Assembly: GCA_947683425.1 (NCBI GenBank)
Contig: CANTUQ010000020.1
Location: 5,831,001-5,895,000 of the forward strand
DNA from: Excoecaria cochinchinensis
Lineage: Eukaryota > Streptophyta > Magnoliopsida > Malpighiales > Euphorbiaceae
DNA: 64,000 bases
Direction: 5' to 3'
Positions 54,182-64,000 of the stretch are shown piece after piece (position 1 is the stretch's first letter; every line of letters begins with the position of its first letter). Under the pieces are notes generated by a model. It did no database searches and was not told the origin of the DNA. It was given only the letters and a program-made list of their open reading frames with translations. A program made the translations under genes and the position numbers.

Positions 54182-56362
54182 TGTAAGCACCGTGTCCCGA
54201 GGCAGTCAAGATTAGAGATTATCCGATGAAGAAATCGATGCCCGATTCCAAATGAAAGGATGAGATCTGGAGATTTTAGTCCTCTAGATTCACGAGAAAT
54301 ATTGATTTTTATTTGTAGTAACGAGAAAAAGAAAATTGGGGGTTTTTGGGCTTGAAAAGAAAGTTCTTCCTCAATCGGCGGTCAGCCCATCGGTAATGGG
54401 CCGCCCGTCGCTCGCTGGAGGTTTTATCTCTCATCATGAGGGACGGGCCGTCGGTGAGATGGGCGACGGACACGTGTCCTTACACAGACATCTGTCTGTG
54501 GGTCTCCGGCGCCCGTCAGTTAAATCCTGTTTACAACAGGAAAAAGGATTTAACAGACGCCCGTCGGTAGACTTCCGACAGCTGTCGGTTTTAGGGTTTT
54601 GAGAAAAAAAATAATATAAAAAGGGTTTTTTGAACCATTTTAGGGGTTGGACGATTTTAGCTACTATTGACCCTAAATATCTTTTTCTGATTATTGATTC
54701 TAACCTTTTCATCTCATTAAAAAAATTTCTTCATTTTCATATTTATTTTATTTTGATTTGGTGAATCTAATTAATTGAAGGGAGCTAAAATCGATTAGTT
54801 TCCCATCAATATTTACAGATTCCAACACTTGAACACTTTTGTGATTATCAAGAAAGAAAAACTCAAATTTCTTTCCTTGATTTTTGCTCTTTTCTCGTGA
54901 AGCGTGCGGGATTCGAATCATCCGAAATCCATCCTAAAAGGTAAAATTCGAGGGTAAATATTCTGGACATACATTCTGTTTAATTTATTTTAAATATTTG
55001 CATTTATTTTCGATTTTTGTGTTTGGAAAAATCATTTTTGTTGTGAAATTGTGAAAAGTTTTGTTTTTGCTGCTTTTTTGGAAGAATAGAGGTGACCGAC
55101 GGGCAATAAGGTCACCGACGCTCGTCTCTCGACTGAGCGACGACACGTAAACGGTGCCCCTATTACCCGCCAGTCACCCCAACAGACGCCCGTCGGTAAA
55201 ACTTTTATGGCCGTCCCTGGGTTCTGTCTCCATTTTTTCAAGCTATTTCATCTCCTTTGTTATTTATTTCTTTTATTATTTTTCTTTTTATTTTCCAAAA
55301 TCTTTTCTTTTCTATAAATAAGAAGAATATCAGTAGTTTTTATTTATTTTGAATTTTAATTTTCACTTACATTTATTATTGCTTTGTTTATAAATATTAA
55401 TATTATTGATTATTTTGTGAGATTGTAATTTATGGTCCTTGGGATGGTTTGAGCTTGAGAGGAAGTTGTCATGTATAACATGGAAAACTCCAATGGGTTT
55501 AATCCTTTATCCCTTTGCCATTTATTTATTTAATTACGTGTTTCTTATTATCTTTATATTTATGTAAATTATTTTATTTTGCGTTAAATAAGAATGGACA
55601 AATGTTTTATAATAATTAATTTGGCGATTTTTTGCAAATAAAGGACCAAAGTCCTATTTTAGTCAATGAAAACGTCACATAAAAAAATCGTTTTCATAAA
55701 TAATGCATGCGAGGACCAAAGTCCTCAAAATAAATGAATTCCCCGTTTTATGTATGTATCGTACTTTTTATAAATGGGAGTTGTATTCCGCTCCTAATAT
55801 TATTGTAAGTTATTTTGGAATATTTATTTTTATTTTTATTTTTGTTTTATTTATTTATTAACGCTTTTGACGTGAATAATTGCACCTTTAATTGCATCCC
55901 GTGGAGAGAGAGTGAACTAATAAGCTAAAAATTTAATCGTAAAATTAATCAAGGTAGAAATAGATGAAAAGTCCCGAACCCATCTTTGGTCTTTGGGCTC
56001 AACGAGGTGAGAGGTCTATCCAATCATTCATTGGAATGAGACCTCCAAGACACCTCGTGTGTCAAATGACTCAATAAATCCTAGGCTCCATAGGGCTAGA
56101 GGGTCATTTCCAATGTTCTATTGGGGTGATTACCTCCAAGACCCCTTTGGCTGGCCCAAAATGGATATATGCGCCGTCTTAGGCTCACTGAGATGAGATG
56201 AAGTTTTTCAATGTTCTATTAGGTGGCGACTCCATGAAACCTCCTTGTTGCCCAAAATAGATGCACTTGTAAATACCTTACAAGTTGTCAACGAACCTCA
56301 GTTGCTCGATCGCCCTCAAGCGGGCGGTCAAGGGGCGCCCACGAGGTTTAGCGCGCATCACA
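54182..56362 (+). mobile_element. S: solo LTR of a Tat/Ogre-like element in J gag
   Basis: 2,181 bp, TGTAAGCACC...GCGCATCACA, flanked on both sides by CATAC (54177-54181 and 56363-56367). It carries the Tat-type LTR plan: GATTATCCGATGA near the start, GC-rich blocks (54360-54600, 55090-55210), two GGACC..GTCC palindromes, the GTTGTATTCCGC box and a PBS-like GGTGGCGACTCC (56222-56233). No internal sequence remains, so it arose by LTR-LTR recombination. Confidence 0.95.
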
Positions 56363-56539
56363 CATACATTCCATAACCCTTGGCATATCTTGCGACATTT
56401 TCAATAGGGCTTCCATAGGACCCACTGGAATTTTGTTTCCAAAACTATCTAGACGAGACTGACTAGACCCCGTCACTTCTGCTTCACGAGGGTTCACACT
56501 TTCGGCAGTCTCTTCTCTTGTACTGCGATCGGGATCCAT
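56363..56539 (-). pseudogene. gag N-terminus of J
   Basis: Starts MDPDRSTREETAESVNPREAEVT, parallel to K gag (MDPSQNSGQETTESVNPREVEVS), and runs to PRVMECM at the S insertion. Reading continues at 54181 on the other side. Confidence 0.85.
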
Positions 56540-56631
56540 CATTACTACACAAATTACACAAGACGTCCGCATTAGGTCAACATAACTATCACCACCTAGC
56601 TACCTAATCTCCTAGAAAAAACTAAACCTAG

Positions 56632-56643
56632 GCTCTGATACCA
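56632..56643 (-). promoter_or_regulatory. Primer-binding site of J
   Basis: TGGTATCAGAGC on the minus strand, five bases from the LTR, as in K. Confidence 0.9.
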
Positions 56644-56648
56644 CAACT

Positions 56649-59043
56649 TGTGATGCCCATTCCCAACTGTCGGATTAGCTCAGCTAATCTAGCTAGGAAC
56701 GATCGTACACAACAAAAGAACGCATACAAGCTCGTACAAAACTCTATTAAACCTGCATAATAAAATTTCTCGCTCGCATACATGCATCATTCATATTCGG
56801 ACATTCATCGCTAGGTCTTATACTATAACCATACACTTATCAAGAAAATTCACATAGCCGATAAGATAACCTACTTAGTTATTACAAGCCTTACAAACTT
56901 GAGTACATTACAGTTACACAAGCTATTACATAATTATACAAAATGAAGGCAGAGTAATACAAAATTTCCCTTAACAAAACCCTGTAACCTACATCTGTAG
57001 CACTCTTAATGTTAACCGTTGCTATGCGGGAATGTCCTTCAAAGCCTCACGTCCATACCTACACGGATTAGAGTAAACCCGTGCTAAGCGATAACGCTTA
57101 GTGGGGAACACATATATAACAAGTAGCACATACCATTTAGTTAGCCTGCAATTCAAAGACGCGGATAACAGGTATCGCATTGGTACCACCAAGGTACTAG
57201 AATCGCATTGAAATCTCATTTACGCATTGGTACCCTTAGGTACATGACATCATTCCACATGTAAAAGAATCCAGCAAGGATTATACGCATTGTTTTCGCA
57301 TTGTGATTCCCAAGGAATCGACACATTTAACGCATTGGGCTACAGCAATTTGACCCTATAGGCATGCCTACCTATCCACTACTTGACTCGCAGGCTTAAG
57401 TTGTTAAACATGTATTCATTTCACATTGATCGATTCTCACATCACATATATCATTTGCCATCATCACATTCACTTTATTTGCATACACATTATGTTCCCA
57501 AGCTCATTATTTCATGGCCATTAATCACATACTTGATTAAATTCAAGAATCATCATGTTCATATGCAAATATACACTATTTAATGCACACATAATGCTTA
57601 CCCACATTGCCTTCCATTTGAGCTTTAAGCCTTGCCATTTGAAAGTCCAAACACATTAGGGTTATATTGCCAAAGTAGGGTAGGTCACGGTCACAACCTA
57701 TTTGGTTGCCAGCGTGACATACTGAAGTCCCAAAACAGAATGCAAATTAGGGATAGGTCACGGTCACAACCATTTTGGTTGCCACCGTGACATGTTCCCA
57801 ACTCTCAGCAGAATGCAACTTGGGGGTATGTCACGGTCACAACCATTCTGGTTGCCACCGTGACATATCCATGCCCTGCAAAACAGATTGCTCACTTGGG
57901 TACCTCACGGTCACAACCTACCTCGTTGCCACCGTGACATACCCAATTTCACTTAGGCAGAATTGAACAAGCATACCTCACGGTCACAACCAATGTGGTT
58001 GCCACCGTGACCTATTCAAGTTTTCTCTAATTCAACATTCAATTCTCATTTCCTTTCAAGGACTTTAACCCATTTTCCTTTTTAGCAATTAAACCAATTT
58101 ATCAACCACATACTCAATTGCCACATACCTAATTTCCCATCTTGACATTAGCATCCATTTATAGCACAAATCACAATCATTCTCATCACATACACTATAT
58201 ACACATTCTCAAGCAACTTTATCACAAAGCATATCATTACAACAATCATTTAACCTTGCGTTACATAATTCATGCTTAAAGACCACAATTGCACATACAC
58301 ATATAATTCCTACCAAACCTCTATTCAATCAACGCAAATCACACAGTTACACAACTAGGGTTTATTCGCAAACCTCGTCGCCTTAGCTCCTAATTCCGTT
58401 GTACACTTTGCTCTCCGATCACGGCTTTTCCTTTATCTCTCTTCAATTCTTTAGCTATCAAGACAATTTCAATTTCCAGGATTAAGCTCAATCCATAACT
58501 TCTCATCCTCAATTCAATCAAACCAAATCAAGAAGATGAGGAGAAGAAGAGAATACCATAACTTAGTACTTACCTTTCAAGCTTAACAACTTAGCCCTTA
58601 ATTATTGCTCCAATTAACTATATGCATGCACCCACTTAACCAACTCTCATCTTCACTCACGGAAAGAAAGAAGAAGAACACAACCAAAATATAGAAATGA
58701 GGAATGAAGCCAACCAACACTCACCTCTCAATCCTCTAGACAAATGCATGCAAAGGTGGAGGTGGCTTGTTCTCAAGGAGCCACACGGATTCCACTCACA
58801 AAATCTACCTCCACTAACTGATTTCTTACATTACATTATTCTTAATTAACCCTCCACTAGCTTAACTAATCAGCCATCAATCCATTCCTAACTTAATCTT
58901 ATATAATCATCAATTAGCCACTTAACTTTCCTTTACATTCCAATTAAGTCCTTCCTTCTTTCAATTTAGTCCAAGCTACACATTCATTTCACACACATGC
59001 CAAAATATGTCAATACTACTAGGGTACATTTTCGGCCATGACA
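56649..59043 (-). repeat. 5' LTR of J
   Basis: 2,395 bp, TGTGATGCCC...GGCCATGACA in plus view. Contains CTAAGCGATAACGCTTAG (57084-57101) and the five-unit inverted-repeat array (57683-58013). It lacks about 180 bp present in the 3' LTR (breakpoint near 57132). Confidence 0.95.
57683..58013. repeat. Array of five inverted-repeat units in the J 5' LTR
   Basis: The partner of 44103-44437, with scattered substitutions in loops and arms. Outer arms GTCACGGT/ACCGTGAC are kept in nearly every unit. Confidence 0.9.
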
Positions 59044-59636
59044 ACGCCTCTATTGCACTTGCGCTCATACGCACGCCTGCGACAGAAGACAAAATCAATG
59101 TGAAGGATCCTTCTGTCGCGCTCGTGACCCTTGTGGAACTCGCGATAGAACCCAAACTTCGAACATCAAGCTCCAAAACTCACTTCCTTACTTCCACTCT
59201 TTACCCCTCTTTACATAAGATCCCCATTACTTACTAACAAGTTCTTTAGGTGTTCAATTATGTACCTATTAAGGATATTAGAACACATTTTCCATCCACT
59301 TTAAATTAAAATATCAAGGTCATAGCCCACACTAGTTTGTAATATTGGATACCCTACAAATTATATTTTGCTAAAACTTACCTAACCAATTAGATTGCAT
59401 CAATTGAGTGAGTTCCTAAAATAAGTTTCCAATTCATCATGCATCATGCTTGCTTACACTCTAACATGTTACTTTAATACCAATCAATAAATTATACCAT
59501 TTACGTAACTATTCTAGGATTCAATCAAAATAGAGCAATATACTTATATTCATTAACTAACCCATCAATTCACCATTTCATTTCAGTTCATGAAAACACA
59601 AACTTACACATCTCACGATTGTTGCAACACATATAT
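59044..59636 (-). repeat. 5' LTR of K, second piece
   Basis: Continues the LTR interrupted by J (starts with TSD copy ACGCC) and ends at the CACTA-2 insertion (TAT, 59634-59636). It has GCGACAGAAG and CGCGATAGAACCC blocks matching those just left of J at 42825-42895. No gene. Confidence 0.8.
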
Positions 59637-62326
59637 CACTACAAGAAAAATATCAAATAGCAATGGAAATTAGCAATCGAATTTATTGAATTTCCATTGC
59701 TAATCAAGATTAGCAACCGAAAATAGCAATGGAAAATTCGGTTGCAATTTTGACGGTGGTTATTATTTAGCAACCGAATCTGCTTTCCATTGCTAAATTT
59801 AGCAACGAAATTTAAATTTCGTTTCCAAATCTAACCAATATGTGCTTCAGTGAATTGATCAACATTACCAACGGAATTGATTTTTCCATTACTGATTTAG
59901 CAACATAATTCTATTTTTGTTGCTAAATTTAGCAACGGAATTTCTCTTCCATTGCTAAAAATAGCAATGGAATTTCTCTTCCGTTGTTATTTTTAACATC
60001 AGAAATTGTAAAATTTCAATCAAATTTTTGACTTATAAATAAATATAATCCAAAATTGCAACCAAATAGATAAATGTCAATTTTACTTATAAATAAATAT
60101 AATCCAAAAATCCATAATGAAATTTAAGAAAATTTTCTTATTTTTAATATAACCGGGACAATATCAATAACTTAGCATTTCATAAAGAGATAAATGTCAA
60201 TTACAATTGTGCCAAAAATATACATATATAAATATTCCTTTATAAAGCATACAGAGTTATACAAAATTCTATAACAAAAATTACAAAAAGACTCCAATTT
60301 CACTGTGTGGCAACCTGCAGATGCTCGACGCCAAAACAAAATGAGTTCAATTTTCACACATCTGTAAAAATGATCATGCAATAACATAACTTAACATTTG
60401 AATACCCATGAATATAAATATAATCACATAAAGGAAAAGTGAATGACTCGTGAATAGGTGTGCGAGTAGTACAGAAGGCAGCAGTGCACGACTCGTGAAG
60501 AGATGCACGACTTGGAGAGAGAATCACGATATTGTTACCACAAGAACAAGAGAGATTCACGAGTCGTGATGGTCTTCACGAGTAACACAGAAGCTGGTGG
60601 ATCATGACTTGTGCCTAGATTTACTTGGAATAATGGCTATGATAAACTTTAGTGGAACGGAAATAATTGTGTATAGGAAGCTGCATTGTGTTTTTATCTA
60701 GTATTAGATTCAATAATTAAAAAAAATGACAGGATTCAAAATATATAATAGAGATCTACCTAGAAAGATGCTCAGCTAATTTGCCATGCCTCTTGATAAC
60801 ATTTGCAACTGTAAATGAGGAAAAAAAGATTGTAAAAATTATAGAAAATAAGACCTGTCCAGAACAAATCTGTAACAAAGTGACAAGCAAGGAGCAGTGG
60901 TATATACATCTTGCTCGTGTAGTCTCCAACCGAATATCTTCCTTTTAAGAGAAAAAATAATAATAATTCTAATAGGCAATTCTCTCCACTTAGTTACCAA
61001 CTAGGGATTGCTCTAATGTCAGCATTCTAGATTCATCGAACTTAAAAAATTCCAATAAAGCAAAATAGAAAGCAATTAATAGAGAAATAGTGCAAAAAAT
61101 AAATAATTACCACTTCTCCCATTACTTTATATGGACGCATCTAAAGTACTTCTACTTGCTGCATTACACATATCAATCATTAGTTGATTTGTAAATAACA
61201 TAGGCTAAATTTAACAGAAGAGAATATATAATAAAGAGAATGATTAGGAATATAATAAAAAATTGAGAGATTTTGGAGAATTGGATGATAGTGGTATTGC
61301 ACATGAAAATCAAGAGAAAGTTAGTGAAGATGAATGACAACGAGACAAACAGAGATGGCGAAGACAAATGAAATAGAAATTAGAAAATGGACCTTATGAG
61401 AAGAGTTAGAAGAGGGGATTCTTCTTCTGCCTCTTCTTAAGCGACTCTTCCGCATCACTGTCCATTTTGAGGTGGTTATTGCAATCACACTTGCTCTTCA
61501 ATTCAAACGCTCGGAGCTGAGATAGAGGAAGAGGGTGAGGGCGAGGCAAAGAGGGCGAGGTAGAGAGAGAGATAGCGAGGCAGGGAGAGAATTAAAAGGG
61601 AGTATTTATACCTAGGGCAAGAAAAATAACAACGGAATAATTTTTTCGTTGCTATTTTAGAACCCAATATTTTGAGCCTGATTACTTAGCAATGGATAGC
61701 AACGGAAATTATATTTCGGTGCTAAAAAAAGCAACGGAATTTCTCTTCCATTGCTAAATTAGCAACGAAAATTATAAATAGCATTGGAAAATAATTTTCG
61801 TTGCTATTTTTCATTCGAAAATTTTTTTCTCATCTATTGGCGCATTATTTAGCAACAGTATAGTAATTCCGTTGCTAAGAATAGCAACTGAATAGTTTTC
61901 TCATTGCTATTTTAGAACCCAATATTTTGAGCCTGGTTATTTAACAATGGATAGCAACGAAAATTATATTCCGTTGTTAAAAATAGCAACGGAATTTCTC
62001 TTCTGTTGCTAAATTGGCAACGAAAATTATATGCCATTGCTATTTTAGCAACGAAAAATAATTTTCGTTGCTATTTTTTGTTCCAAAATTTTTCTCCCAT
62101 CTGTTGGCGCATTATCTAGCAACGGTATAGTAATTCTGTTGCTAAATTTTGGCGCTAAAAATTCCCTCCACTTTTAGCGACGGAATATCACCAAATATTT
62201 ATTCGTTGCTAAATCTGCAAAGTTTAACCAATTTTAGCAACGGAAACTCATTTCTGTTGCTAATTTAGCAACGGAATATATTTCATTGCTATTTTTTCAT
62301 TGCTATTTTCACATTTTCTTGTAGTG
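59637..62326. mobile_element. CACTA-2: non-autonomous CACTA (En/Spm-like) transposon
   Basis: 2,690 bp, ends CACTACAAGAAAAA and TTTTCTTGTAGTG, TSD TAT on both sides (59634-59636 and 62327-62329). Subterminal regions (59650-60000 and 61620-62290) contain many TAGCAACGGAAT-type repeats. No transposase or recognisable protein fragment. The interior has a repeated ACTCGTGAA motif (60443-60580) and a minus-strand TATA box with a pyrimidine-rich leader (61380-61610), suggesting a captured or self promoter. Confidence 0.9.
61602..61610 (-). promoter_or_regulatory. TATA box candidate in CACTA-2
   Basis: TATAAATAC on the minus strand, followed by about 200 bp rich in CTCTC (61400-61595) that resembles a plant leader. 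No ORF of note follows. Confidence 0.4.
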
Positions 62327-63076
62327 TATATTTCATCCTCCAATTCAAAGTTATACTACATCAAGAATAGCACACGAGTAAGAGTATTTTCCCAAACCTC
62401 TTCTCCTAAGCTCCTTAGAAAGTCAATTAGCACCTTGATCCACCACTTTCTCCTTTCTCTTATTTTTCTTTATTTCCACAACTACAAGTTTAAGTCCAAT
62501 TTCCAGAATTGGACACAAATGTCAAATTTCACATTAACCCAAAATTAAAGAAATAGAAGAAGGAGATGAAGAACAAACCAACTCAATTACCTACCTTGCA
62601 AATTAGAAACTCAACTTCATAAATTAAACTCTTGATCACTCAATAGAATTATGGAATCTAAAGTGGGCAAAGATGGCACAAGAAGGAGAATATGAAGAAA
62701 GACAGAAATTTGAGAGAGGAAGAGCAGCTGAAGACTACATGCAAAAGTGAGGATTTTTCTCTCTCATCAAGGGTTTATATTGCATGCAGTGGGGTTGGTT
62801 GGCAACTCCACTAAGGCACATGTGGAATCCACTTCAATTCCCTTAATCAACATTAACACAAATCTAGTTTTAGTTACTCACCATTAGCCACTAATTAATC
62901 TTGTTTAATATTAATCATGTACATTTATCAATTAGCCACATAAACTTATTTTATTAGTTCAATTGAGCCCTCAATTCTATTACACCTAAATCTAAAATTA
63001 ACATATTCATTGTAATCTCATCCTAATTATCTTAATTGGACCAATTAGCTACTAGGGTATACTTCGGGCCATTATA
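62327..63076 (-). repeat. 5' LTR of K, third piece and outer end
   Basis: Resumes after CACTA-2. The end reads GGGTATACTTCGGGCCATTATA, aligning with the J LTR end GGGTACATTTTCGGCCATGACA. The terminal CA therefore seems to have become TA. No gene. Confidence 0.65.
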
Positions 63077-64000
63077 AAAAGCATAGAAAAATAATCGAAA
63101 TCCAGTAGTATGTAAGAGGAAGCTAGCACCCCGTATCTGTTCATGATCATTTGTGCGTGTGGATACTGGTAGAGAGCATTCATCCTTAGAGCAGTGCCTA
63201 TATGCAATCAAATTAAAGTGTTAATTCGTGTTTCTGCACATCAAAAAGTTAGTGTTCGATAATATTTCTCATTGAATCAATTGGATCACATGGATCCGAT
63301 TTTGGATTTTTATTTAATTCTGCTGTGCTTAATTTGAATTATTATGATAAAACCCAACACATACATATTCATGAGTTCATGTCATAGGCTTATCTCAAAT
63401 TAACCAACGAATATATAATATTATCACGTAAATTCTTTCATAGTTTTACAATTTCTTTCCTTAATATTTCACCTAATTCCATATTATAGTAGAACATACA
63501 GTCGTTATGTATCATTGAACAAATACTAGACAAGTATCATAATTATTTCAGTGATCATGCAAGGTCCATTGCTCATATCATACCATCATAACACATTTAT
63601 ATATTCATAACATGATCACATACTCATTTATAAATACACAGTCGTTCTATATGGTTAACAGTTCCCGCCATATGATCTTGAGCAGTGTTATCAGACAAAT
63701 AACAATTTAAGTACATAATTCCATTAATGCAAATACTTGCTAAGTAGGCTTTGTAATTCTTTCAGAATTATGTACCACTATTCCTTATCCATGTTTACTC
63801 ATTTATAGTCATAAAATTAGCATACATATGTTCCAATGCACTAATCATATATTCGGAATAATGTTAGTAATTAACATAGCAAATATAAACTTAATGGATT
63901 AAGTACAAACTATATGCATATCACTATTCTTTCCATGTAATTTCATGTGTGCCATAAGCCTTTCGTTACCATTTAAATATTCATAGTCATATACTTATCA
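63077..64000. other. Unassigned AT-rich flank
   Basis: Sequence outside K. I find no ORF, PBS, LTR end or repeat that I can name. Its composition resembles a decayed LTR interior, but I cannot support that. Confidence 0.4.

Larger units (their letters stand above)
42901..59043 (-). mobile_element. Element J: Tekay/Del-like chromovirus with internal insertions and deletion
   Basis: The outer ends are a 3' LTR starting TGTGACGCCC (42901) and a 5' LTR ending GGCCATGACA (59043). The TSD ACGCC is on both sides (42896-42900 and 59044-59048). Between them lie a truncated 3' LTR, the P remnant, the J gag remnant with solo LTR S inside it, PBS and 5' LTR. J's own pol is missing. I infer that P inserted into the 3' LTR of J and that one deletion then fused P's RT to J's protease. 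Confidence 0.85.
39761..63076 (-). mobile_element. Element K: Tekay/Del-like chromovirus, oldest layer, 5' part
   Basis: Visible parts are the protease region, gag, an initiator-Met-type PBS (41659-41670) and a 5' LTR split into three pieces by J and CACTA-2 (41676-42900, 59044-59636, 62327-63076; about 2.56 kb when summed). RT and the remainder lie left of the window, behind M and its nested elements. Clade assignment is by similarity of gag-protease to J and of LTR to J and P. Confidence 0.85.

Noticed and set aside
54336..54712. ORFs inside S
   Set aside because: They run through the GC-rich U3 palindromes of a solo LTR and are not conserved in other LTRs.
63077..64000. A further LTR at the right edge
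   Set aside because: Composition is suggestive, but no LTR terminus, PBS or similarity to the other LTRs could be pointed to.

Overview
This window is plant nuclear DNA, most likely from an eudicot. It is almost entirely nested transposable elements, and I see no intact cellular gene, rRNA, tRNA gene or CRISPR array. The plant assignment rests on Tat/Ogre-like Ty3/gypsy elements with a second (archaeal-type) RNase H, Tekay/Del-like chromoviruses primed by initiator-Met tRNA, CACTA DNA transposons and GT-AG introns. I cannot name the species. Element names (K, M, O, N, L, J, P, S) are mine.

Nesting was read from LTR ends (TG...CA), 5-bp target-site duplications (TSDs), primer-binding sites (PBS) and interrupted reading frames. 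K, a minus-strand Tekay-like element (39761-63076 plus sequence off the left edge), is the oldest layer. M, a minus-strand Tat-like element, inserted in the protease/RT linker of K; only its 5' LTR and leader are visible (36519-39760). O, a minus-strand Tat-like element, inserted in the leader of M (6566-36518, continuing off the left edge). N, another Tat-like element, inserted in the leader of O (20710-34204, TSD CCAAG). L, a plus-strand Tat-like element, inserted in the 3' LTR of O; its 3' half is visible (1-6565). On the right, J (Tekay-like, 42901-59043, TSD ACGCC) inserted in the 5' LTR of K. J then received P (Tekay-like, 3' half only), a solo Tat-type LTR S (54182-56362, TSD CATAC) and, inside the P integrase, CACTA-1 (48508-51575, TSD TTT). 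CACTA-2 (59637-62326, TSD TAT) sits in the remainder of the K 5' LTR.

O shows the fullest Tat layout. Read along its own strand it is 5' LTR, PBS, leader with a splice-acceptor-like site, gag, protease, RT, RNase H, archaeal-type RNase H, integrase. After these come an antisense spliced gene (12106-13451, plus strand), a sense ATHILA-ORF1-like gene, palindromic tandem repeats, polypurine tract and 3' LTR. The two accessory genes face away from each other across an apparent divergent promoter (11766-11981). The antisense gene is open over 381 codons, while gag-pol of O has many stops and a mutated RT active site. L carries an uninterrupted 576-aa version of the ORF1-like gene. N has lost nearly all accessory coding sequence and carries a different tandem repeat in the same place.

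Observations most worth following up: the divergent accessory gene pair and the palindromes its promoter shares with the LTR; a conserved palindrome-plus-box module and a PBS-like motif in all Tat-type LTRs here; hairpin arrays in the Tekay-type LTRs; a cinnamoyl-CoA-reductase-like exon captured by CACTA-1; and a J/P chimera apparently made by a microhomology deletion.
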